Under the pieces are notes generated by a model. The model saw nothing but the letters and a program-made list of their open reading frames with translations, did not search any database and was not told where the DNA came from. The position numbers and the translations under genes are program-made. DNA of 64,000 nucleotides from Paracentrotus lividus. Lineage: Eukaryota; Echinodermata; Echinoidea; Camarodonta; Echinidae. The first letter of the stretch is position 1, and the number at the start of each line of letters is the position of its first letter. The DNA lies in the NCBI GenBank assembly GCA_940671915.1, contig CALNVZ010003432.1:5724203-5788202 (forward strand), read 5' to 3'. This document shows positions 24,101 to 36,100 of the stretch, piece after piece.

Positions 24101-27100
24101 ATACAATGTATATAGAGAATATACAAAATCTCTTTCAAGAAGTGTGAAGGTTTTGAAAGGTCAATTTACATGATGTTGTCTTGAAACATATAATTTCCTG
24201 TCTGTACACAAATCGTGGTGTGTCTGGCAGAAGGATGCAAACTCGTTATACAGTGTGTTCCTAAAAAAAGAGGACCGAAGTTCAAAGGTCAGTCATTCCA
24301 AAAGTATATGGTTTATTCTTGTGATTCGTTTACTAAATATTAAGTAACTCATCAGCTTTTAATTGGACATTGCTGACGTCCAAAGTGTAATGGTCACAGA
24401 GTTAGGGTCTTTGAAGGCGATAGGTAAAAACCTGTTTTTCAAGTTTGTGGTTTTTCGGTATGAAACAAACCTTTCTTAGTAATTGGTGTCAATTGGATCT
24501 CTTTCAACAAGTTTCAATGAATTCATGTCTTCTTTGCTAAAGTGGATTTCTCACTGGTAATGAGATGCGTTCTTAATTATGAGTCTCTGGAGTCTCGGAG
24601 AGGTCACTGCGACGGATCTGAGTCTCCAGAAAGTCGCGAGAAAACCAAAAAATGTCAAACATGTTCAATATTTTAGTAGACTTCTTTCAGACGCAAGCAA
24701 GTCTCTGTGACGTTCGTGGGTTCGCCGCGACGTCCCCATAAATTGCACGAAATAATCACGACTTCTCAGAACTTTGTCGGAACTTGCTAGCGATTAAAGA
24801 AATCGAACAGGATTGACAATTTTTTTAGACTTTTGTTCGATTTACCACGACCCCTGAAGTCTCAGGAACGTCACCACGACGTCACCACACGACTCCAGAG
24901 GCCCATAATAGTGAACCATCTCATGCCAGTGGTCCTTTGGAAATGAGATTGAATTTCATTGAAACCTTGTGTGAAAAATACCCAAAACGATGAAACCAAA
25001 ACTAACAAATATTTGTTTTGTACCCAAAAACCAAAAAACTTGGAAAAAACGGTTTTGTAACCTTACTTCAAGACCCTAACTCTGTGACCCATTACAATTT
25101 AGACGTCAGCAATGTCTTCAAATTAAAGCTGATTAGTTACTTATTATTTAGTAACAAAATCACAAGAATAAACCATATACTTTTGGAATGACTGACCTTT
25201 GAACTTCGGTCCTCTTTTTTTAGGAACACACTGTATATTCTTTTTCGCGTTTTCGTTCCAAGCAGAAAGACGCCAGGGGTAAAATGATTCATAACTCAAA
25301 AAGCCCCTTTACTTTTTAAACGAAATTACAGGATATCATTATTGAAGCATAAATCTTGCTTCATTTCAAATATCAACAAGTATAGACCAAGGTACACATT
25401 ACATTAGGTGACATTCAAAGTATAAACTTCAAACACGTTTTTTCTTAAAAAACGTATTTTACCGGAGCGCGAGCGCGTTTATGTCCTTCTGCCAGGCACA
25501 CGACGATTATTTGAAGCCAAGCTACATGTAATGCTGAATTCTAATACATTCTCTGAAAGGCACAGATGAAAATAATGCTTCAATAACTATTTTGTTACGA
25601 AGAGTTTTGTTACAGGTATTCCTTAAAATGCTGATACATTCATAATCCAATTACTGTTTGGTAATACTGAAACAATAGACAAAATAAATTTTCTGTGTCT
25701 GACTGTTGAGTACACAAGTAAAAGAGAAAAATAACCCATATGAATAAAACTATTTCATAACAAGTTTTCTCTTCTGGCCGTACATGTAGACAAATAAGAG
25801 AGAAAATAGGCAATATAAATAAAACTATTTATATTACTGTTATTGAAGGCAAGATATTTCTGGAATAAGATTTTCCCCCTCCTGTCATGTAGTCTCAAAT
25901 TAAAAGGAAATCCACTGAATTTTGATAACATCAAGGACACGATCATTTCCTTGTCCTCGCTGCTATCATCCGATTTTCTTCACAGCATATTTCCATTTCT
26001 CCTGTTTTCTAGCGCCCACACCCTGTGTTATCCCTTTCTAGAGCAGTGATTTATTGCATCAATGTACTGCTTTCTTGATAGAGTATACACAATTTATTCA
26101 TTGTAATATGGTAAGTGTTATCTTGTCAAAGGACAAATGTATCTCTCAAATATCAAATTAAAAGCAGACTAAACATTATAATTTACAACTAAGCCTATAT
26201 GCATTCATAATTCAGTTATTAAAACAAAAGAATTAATACTTTAATTGGGTGACACAATATTTGCTCCTCAACAATAATTGCTACGGACTTTATTTTAGGT
26301 CCATAGTTCAATTTAGTAATTTGATTAAATTTGCAGCGGAGAATCTTTACATGGTGTTATAAAATGTTCAAGTTTAAGTTTACATGTAATAATAAAAAAG
26401 AAAGTAAAAAGGAGAATAATTCTACCTCCCTCTAACAAATCGTCTGTCTGATCACTTTTGTGTAACCATTATTATAAAGAACTAGCAGCAGTGCCCGTAG
26501 CAGCACAGGGTGGAGGCACATGATTTTATTTTATATGGTTTGTTACATTATAGAAATTTGATTCTGACGTTAAAAAAAAAACCAAACAAACAAACAAAAA
26601 CAAACGTTGAAATTTATTCATAATAATAAACATATTCGATATCATGTCAACAGTCCACCATAGATGTTATTACCTTTCCTTTCTCCTCTATCGTTCCCCT
26701 ATAATTTCTCCTAATTTGTTTTAAAAAATAAAAAAATCGGCATTCAGGCTCTAAGAAAAGAAGGTCACATATCAGACATATAGGGGGGTTTAATTATTTT
26801 TCCCCTATTTTTATTTATTATTTTATATTTGCTTTTCGACCAATTTGGTGTCCCTCAGGTCAGTTTAGCGCCCGCTAAGGTAAATTTGGTGTCCCTTAAG
26901 CCCCCCCCCACCCAAAATACGCGCATGTTACTTATAGTTCTATTTCTGTTTTTCTTTCCTTTCGTATTTTCCCCCTATAATTATTTTTGTTATCTTATAT
27001 CAGTTTAATTGGAGACATTCCTTTACAGAAACTTATAATAATTAGATATGAATGCTTTATCAAAAACATTATCCTCAAGTGCCCATCAACCAAATATCAA

Positions 27101-30100
27101 AATCACCCCGCCCCTCCCCCCCCCCCCCCAAAAAAAAAAAACCAATCAGTTAGACTGAGAGGTAAGTTAGACTAAGAGGTATATATTACAATGTGCATGA
27201 TATCTGCATGGATTAAATCGTGTAAGTGACATGTAAGCTCTTTTAATTGCTTCAATTACGTTTTTGCTCTCTTGTTCTGGTCCTTGGCAGAACAATAAAT
27301 TTCCCTTAGTTTATTGCTTTTCCCGTATAACGTAATATATATTCAATTTGAAATATCATAATTTAGTGGTTTGGTTTAGTCTTTCTATTTCCCGGCTGTT
27401 CCTATACCCCTTAATATTTTACTTTATTCTCTCTCTCTCTCTCTTCCCTCTCTCTCTCTCCGTTCCTCCTCTATAACATGTTTGTTTGTTTTGTTTTTGT
27501 TTTTTCATTTTTTTTCTTCATTTTAATCAAACTGTATTATTTCATGACCCTGAATGGGTCGATGGAGTACTTGGAGCCCTAACTGAACTGTTAATGGTAA
27601 ACAACTCTGAGAGGTTCATGTTCTTTGGGCTATTGGTAGAACAATTTTCCATATTTTTTTTTTTATTTTCCCTCATAAACGAATATTATATTCATTTTGA
27701 AATATTATTTGATTTTCAATCATTATTATGAAAATTATATCTATTTTGAAATATCATAATTTAAATTTTGATTTCTCTTTAAATTATATTTATTTTGAAA
27801 TATCATAATTTAATAATTTCGTTTCTCTTTTAATTTTCCGGCTATCTTATTGTTTTTAGTTTATATATTCCTCTGCGCATCCTCTCCACCTCCTCCATAA
27901 CATGGTTTTTATTATTATTATTTTATAAGACGCCCCTTTCTCTCTCACTCTGGTTGGGCGTGTATAATTTTTTTATGACGCCTTTTTTTTAAATTTCATT
28001 CCGAATTAAAAAAAAACTAATTCAACCGACTCATTTTCATTTTATAATTGCTGCTGATGTTTAAAAATTATGATTATCAATAAAAGAGGAATACCGTGTT
28101 ATTATATTACATGTCAAATGTTTCGATACCTTGTACAACCGTCCACCATAGATTGTTTATTATTCCTTTTCCCCTTCTCTCTCTCTCTCTCTCTTTCTCT
28201 CTTCTTTTTTTTCTCCATCTTTCCCCTCCGAGAGATTTATTTCAAGTTCGTTCTTATACATATTTTATATATACGATTGACTTCTTTCCTACCAGATTTT
28301 TGCTAACATTGCATTCGCGAATTAAATCAATCATAACCCCCCCCTAAAAAAAACAACAAACAACAAACAACAACAAAAAACAAAAAACAACAAAACAAAA
28401 CAAAACAAACAAAACAAAAACTTTCCAGCTCACCTCTGCTGCACTCTAAAAAAAAGGTAACTCGCAAGAAAATGAAAAACTATGCTTACTCCAACGGAGA
28501 AACTAATGCTTTACTCCCCAACGGAGTAAATTTTGTTTACTCTTAACAGAGTCAAAAGGTAACTCGCAAGAAAATGAGTAAACTAATTGTTAATGGTTTA
28601 CTCCTTTCGAAGCTAGGATAGGAATGATACATAGATGATTAAAAGTTACTCTTTTCTGAGTAACATTTAGCTCAATCGCATGAGTAATATTTTTTACTCA
28701 GTAACATTTATCTCAGCCGCATGAGTAATATTTTTTACTCAATTTCACGCGAGTTACCTTTTTGCTCAATATTGGGTAAGATTTTACTCATTTTTTTTTA
28801 GAGTGTGATCAACGAATTATTCAAATATAATATAGAGCACTTCTTTTTTTTTATCCTTTTCTCGTTCCATCCTCTTTCTATACATTGTTTTATTTTCGTT
28901 TTTCTTTTCCTTTCCGGATTTGGCCACTATATATTTTACTCACCTTATATCGGTTTAATTGAAGACGTTCCTTTTCAGGATGTATCTCAGGTATAAATAT
29001 TTTATTAAAACATTATTCTTGAAGCATGCAGCCTTTCCCTGAACGGAAATATCAAAACAAAAACCCAAGAAAATACTTAACAATTAAAGACCCGAATCAA
29101 GTTAGACTGAGAGGTATATGAGATAATTAGTTTATGATTTACTTCGTAACCGATAACGTAATATGGGCCTATAATCATTTTAAAAATTATAATTTTAGTG
29201 GTTTATTTCTATATCAATTTCCCGGCTGTCCATCCTCCCTTACTATTTTGTTATATGTATCTCTCTCTCACTTCTATATAACACGTATATTTTTTTATTA
29301 TTTTTTTTTATGACGCCCCTTTCTGTCTGTCTCTGTCTCTGTCTCTCTCTCTCTTGTTGTTTTTTTTTTTTTTTTTTTTTTTTTTTGTTGCTGTGATTAA
29401 CGTTGTTTTTGCTTTCTTAAAGACACCATAGATTATAGCGCTCGAGTCGGCAGAAATTCCGTGTGCAGTTTTTCATCGAAAATGGCGAGATTGCATCCAA
29501 ACGGTCCTATTCATGACGTTCTGAATGTTACGTTGCACTGCTTTTTTTGTTAAGTGATTTGTTGAGCAAAGTGTTGACACTAAAAAACAACGACGGCGAC
29601 AAACATTCGCACCGAACTCGATACCCAAAGAACATAGAGGGGGAAAGCGTTAGATTTCACGCGTTATGCCAGACGGATACGATGGAAGCCGTGTAGGGTC
29701 TCGCTGCGCACGACCCGCACAACACGCGAGAATGGGTACTACCCGTTTTCGGGCAGTGGCAGCTCTCCGTTTTCTTGTCCTTCGGCTTCGGCTTTTATTA
29801 TATAGATAGAGATGAGCAACATACATAAAGGAGAGTGATAACTCCTACACAGATTTCCATGCCTCTAACAACAGACCTTTACAAGATCAACCTCAGGCTA
29901 CAAATCGAAAATAAATTGAATTTCTGTCACTGATTTGGCTGGGATAAGATTTGTGGTTATTATTAGTCACACATATCCCTTGGGTTTTATGATGCAGTCT
30001 GTAATACAATATGGGGATGTTGTTCAAAATTCATGTAAATGTACTTGGGGATAGTGATAAAGACCCATATTTGACTTCATTTCTACATTTATAATTAATG

Positions 30101-33100
30101 TACACCTGTACTCACATATGTTGCCTAAAGGGAAACATATTGCATAGAGTGACATATAAGGCAATATGGTTCAGTACAGGATGATACATGTATTCAATAT
30201 CCCTAAAAGTAGAGCCATGAGGCCTGCCTCTGATGAAAACATGTCTAGATGATTCCATGACATTTTCTTTGCCGACAATTTCTCCATTGTAAATTCCATA
30301 CACTAATGAAATGATGAACTTCACCCTGGGACTTACCACTATACCATATCTAAAACCTAACCCTAAACCTAACATAAAACCCTATTGCAACCCTAACCCG
30401 GCCTAGCCCTACATCTCAGACGAAATAAAGTGCAGAGTAATTGCCGCAGGAGAAAAAGTCGTGTCACCATCCAGACACACTAAAAAAAAAAAAAAAAAAA
30501 ATGTCCCCCTTGTACTAAAAATATAGGAAATATATGGATTAATTTTATTCAAATTTTCATTTTTATATTTCTCTCATTTTCCTCCTTAATCCAGGCTCGT
30601 TTAGATTAAGGAGGAAAATCAGAGTAATTTAAAATGAAAATCCAAACAAACTTGGATCTCATTAACTACATGTGTGTGAATAAATTGTAATAAAATGATA
30701 ACAATGAGAAGAGAGGCTGGAGAACAAACATAGAATCTTTGAGTAGTACTTCCATTATGAGGAGAACCCACAGACAAGAGCTACTATGGTAACTATGGTG
30801 ATGATGATGGAGGTTATTCCGATGACTCATCAGCGCTACATATGTGTCATAATAATCATCGTAATCATATTACGGGGAAACTACCTGCAATGATGCATGG
30901 TCGGTAAACAAGAATTAGAAAGCTGGATGCAATAATAGTATAGTGATTCACGATGTTTGAAATGCATCCTTTCAAACAGATACGAATACCTATTAACATA
31001 TGATTGTAATCTATGACAAGTTATTTGGTCATTTGGCCATTCCATGGAAGATGACCTGTTTAATCTTTTTCTATCTATTTTTTTTTTAATGTAGAGAGGC
31101 AAGATTACAAAGGATTACAAAGGACATGAAAGAAGGAAGCGGAAATGAAATACAGAGGAATACATGTAGAAAGGGAAGATAACAGAAGAAGTAAAATAGA
31201 GGATTACAAAGGGAATGTAGGGTAGGAAAAATACAGGAATTAGTCTGCAAATTATGTATATATCCTCTCTCATATTGCCCTGCAGAAGCATATAAAGAAT
31301 ATATTTTTTTTCCTTCAAATTATAGGGATTTCATATTTTTGCAATCAAAATGAATAAAAGAAATCTTTCTCATATTGAGCTGTGATGATAATGTCATCTC
31401 CACACAATAACATTGCTGCAGTTACATTGTAGGGTCTGTCAGTCTATACAGTTTGAATGAGTAAACAAATTTGGCAGTCACAAATAACTACATATATGGT
31501 CAAATACAGACAGAATGTGTGCAATCTTTTTATTTTAGATGAACTTAAAGTCCTTTCAGCTCTCACCATGACCATTTGTGATTGATGCATTGGTGTAGTG
31601 GTGAGACATGAAGCGTAATGGAAAAGCTATTTGACGGACTGAGGCTTTTGAAAGTAATGAAAGATGGTTTTGTGGAGTTGGATATGATCCATCAATATTT
31701 CTTCTCTTGCATTAAATACAAACACATAAGTGTGATTTTAAAAATATCTTCCTAGCAAGGGATATTAAAGGGTAACTGAGGAGGGTAGACTTGCGCTTGT
31801 ACACTGTACACTTCAAAAGAAAAATAGGATGCAGATAACCTAAGTCAGATTTGGGTAACACGCATGGTTTTTCATTAAAGCATTCAACAGCAACAAATAA
31901 TACAATAAACTACAAAATTATTATTGAAAAGTGAGCTAGTGAAATTGATAACTTGATAGATTTATAATTCTCTTTTTTTTCAACTTCACAACTTTCTTTA
32001 TTCCCTTTTTTTTTTCAATGTTTGCTTAATTTTTCTACTTTCATTAAAACCTAATTATTCTGAAGGTGAGACTGGCCAAAACCAGGATTATGGTACTATT
32101 ATACAAACATATAATATCTGGTCTTTATATAACACTTTCCAAGTTACTATTAACTGCCGAGAGCACTTTACATCATTACCTCAGCCACTGGATTCAATTG
32201 AAATTCAGCACATTAAGTGCACACTCTCCACCCCTTTGGAGTCATTCCAGCCTTGTGCACACATTTTGTACACTGCTTATAAATAACAGTTATCATCCTT
32301 ATACCCATTAGAAACCTGGGTGGTGAGAAGCAATGTAGATGGAATACCTTACTCAAGAGTGTAATTGCTGCTGCTGGGGATCGAACTAATAACCTTTGCA
32401 TCCCCATAATCAAGTGATCAGACCACTAGACCACAACACTTCTACCATTTATACAATTTCATATGGGTGATAATTAAATTGACCCAAATAAAAAATGCAA
32501 AATTAAGGCAGAAGCAGACAACAGGGAGAGATAGAGAGAGAGAGAGGAGGGATATATATTTTGACACCTTCAAGTGAGCATCATAAGCCCTTTTATTAAA
32601 ACCAATAATACCCTAGAGTATGGTTAGAGCAAATAGGGAATAATAGCCTCCATGGATATACTTCCCACTACTTCTCAAAACGCAGACGGGACCAAAATCT
32701 GATATTGCTTGCTAGCCCAGGGGAGCAGGACACGACAATGAAATGCAGTATCAGTTACATGCGATCCGATGAGTGTGCCATATAATTACAGTCTATTGTG
32801 TCTAGAATATACACAACAAAGGGACATCCCACAGAGAAATGGAACAAAATTAGCAAAATCAGGCAGTTATGAGACATATATCGCATTCAAAGCCCCATCT
32901 TTATTCTTTTATTTCTTTTTTTTAATGTGGCGAGAGAATGTTTATAAAAATAAGAACACACACATGAAGTTAATTTTCCTTGTTCATAAAAAATAAAAGT
33001 TGATAAAAAAATGGGGAAACTATTATGGGCTATAAGTAGTCTGTTATTCTAAACCTTACATTACTCATTGTAGTAAGAGTGTGTTCAATGTCCAGTTTCA

Positions 33101-36100
33101 AATTTATACGCCAACATGAATCATGATATGAAACGCAATTACAAAACGCTGATATAAAGAGAAACAAAGTGTGTGTTCATTGTCCCCCATCCCCCATCCA
33201 ACAGGATTGAGTTTTCAAACGTGTTTACATGTTCTCTCGCAATGGAAGATTCAGGTGCAAGTGAAAAAAGGAGAAATGTTTTTTTTTTTGAAAGCGGGAA
33301 ATTTAAAGACGATGGAAATATGAGCTTTCAATTTTTGACACTGAAGGGTGCACCGCTGATCGCGTTTGTGTTTGTGTTTTGTAATTGCGTTTTGTATCAC
33401 GATTCATGTTGGTGTATAAATTTGAAACTGGACTTTGAACACACCCTTAATTTAGCTGAAGTACATGAATGTTAAATAACCGAGTTGAATAGGTTGCATG
33501 CAGAAAAATCTGCTGGCTTCTCCTCCCATTTTCCCATTTGTGACTTATCGGTTGTTTATAGGTGGTGGGTCACATGTGCCATTTGTTGAGAGCAAGAATG
33601 GCATTACACCACTTTGTTACATGATCAAATGCCCTTATGGCTCTAAACACATTTATTGCAGGTCAATACCACTTTATTGGACAGGAATGAGCTTTACTCT
33701 GCTCAAAACTGATCTTCACAAATCTATAACAAGACCTAGGTACCGTAATTGAAAACAAAACGTTGCAAGGCAAACAAATGTATCAATGTAGTACATGATT
33801 TATCAATTTGCTTTGTTTTTGTTTTGTTTTCAATATCGTAGTTATTTGTTTCTCAAGTCTGGTAAATCGCCTCAGATTCTCTCAATATTGCTAAAATCTA
33901 TAAAACTATAACAAGACCAGTAATTGAAAACAAGTGTTATTGGAAGACAAAGAAGCATATAAATGTAACATGTACTCCTTAGATTGCTCAGTTTTATTAA
34001 TTTTTGTTCAATATCCCAGGAATCCCTTCAGTTTCTTTCAATATTGTTAAAATGGTTTCTTATGTTTGGTAAAGTGGAAACTCTTTATAAAGTGGTCAGT
34101 AGGACAAGACTATTTGGCTTTGTTATATCAGAATCAATAAAGAATACATTACAAAAGATATTGATTTAATTTTTTATTAGAAAGATCTCTTGTAACATCA
34201 GGTATTTTGTTGCATCAGAAACCTTTATATCAAGTTTTTACTGTACAACTGCCTCATTAATTTCTACTTTGATTTCCATTCTATTTGAAAGTAATAATGA
34301 TAGAACTTTTTATCTATGCATCTATATCAATATTGACTTAAAAGTGGAAAAAATGCAATACTCGCTCAAGTGCCAGTGAACTGTGTACAATTCTTTTGCT
34401 TTAGACATGTATGATCAATATCTGTGAGTTTTCACGAAAAGTAGGCCTATTGCTTCGCTCTCAATTTGTGCAATGCAAATAAAAATTCAATAGCTGATTT
34501 TTTTTTCAGTCAAACCAAACTAGCTGCTATTGCATTCAAAACTCAGTCTGGTCTAAAGGTTTGTAAACAGGCATCAGCTCACTCATTATTCTTTGTTCAT
34601 TTAAAGAAACTTTTAAAATGTGTGAAAATGTGAGAAAGCAGAGCTAGTGAAGCTAGTGAACCTTTGAATTAATGCCAAACCATTATTCCAAAATAATCAA
34701 ATTTGAAGAAATTTCACTTATTAAATTGCCTTAAAAGGGGATTAATATTTATCCTCATTTGAATATCTTTAGATGGCAGTGAGTGTTAAAGTTGCATTTT
34801 ATCACATACAATATCACATGAAAGAAACCATATGGACATAGGATAGGAAAAAGGGAACAAAGAGGAATTACTGTTACTAGTAGTCATAAGATTAAATTGT
34901 GGAAGGAACTGTCTCAAGTGATTTGAAAAGGGTGATAACAATTCACCTTAGAATTGTTGTATTTTAATTGGAAACAACAAATTAAAATCAACCCTGTTCT
35001 GGTGAGAATCACAGGCACTATACACACAGAAATACATATATGGGACTACATAAAACCTTCATCCTGAACATTTCAAATGTTTTTTTGTCATCATATGACT
35101 ATGAGGGATTTATTTTTTCCTTAGAAAATTGAAAATAATTTGAAAGCTTGCAATTATATTGTTCACCTTTCCAACTTCAGTAGATGCCCTTCAAGTGTCA
35201 ATAGTAAAGCAGATGACTTGGAGGTCCCTCGTTCAATACTAGTATTCAGGCATTCATTCACATTACAAAATCTCTCAGAAAATAATTTTTCAATTTTAAG
35301 GTCTCACTGGTTATTTACAAGCATGTAAAGTCTATACTCCTGATAATGAGCAAATATAAAGATATTTCATTACATTAAATAGTGTTAGGAAAATGCACGT
35401 AGTCATTGGATAGATCAGCACCACGTGACCTACCTTCAACTTGTTATATTGTACATATGTACAATATAACTTTCGGTTTTTGTAGGGTAAAGCCTGTGTT
35501 AAATGAATGGAGAGAGTATCGATTCTATCATTTGCCTTATTGCGCTCGCGTGTAATAACAGAAAAAGCTCATAACAATGGACACGCGGACAATGTACGTC
35601 ACAATAGCTTAAATTAGCACCAAAAAATTGGCAAAGATAAAACCAGATTAGGCAAGGTCAAAGATCTATGGGTCTATTTACTATAATAAATAGTGAACGT
35701 TCCATCATACAATATTACTGGACTATATGAACTCCACATACTAAATGATCCCTCGTGCAAATCTATTTCACCTCGGCCTGCAGCCTTGGTGAAACAAACA
35801 CGCACTTGGGATAATTTAGTATATGTTGTACATATAATTCAGTATATTGTATTCTAGAGTGTCCACTATTTATATAATATAATGACGTAATTCTCCTAGA
35901 TCCAATGTAAAACATGTGCACATGCATCTAGATGTGTTTGCCAATGTATTCAGTATAATTAGATTTGTTATATTCCACAGCTTTGCTTCGGAGAGATAGC
36001 TATCCAGCTTGCATGGGAAGTGATAGTTTTCCCATCATCTGAATCAAACGATGATTATTTGCTTTACTATCTAGCTTCGTCCGAGCCCCTTGTTATAACA

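Noticed and set aside
35155-35240. Possible minus-strand exon (LTLEGHLLKLE)
   Set aside because: The segment overlaps a tRNA-like GGTCCCTCGTTCAATAC stretch and lacks an acceptor; weak for both readings.
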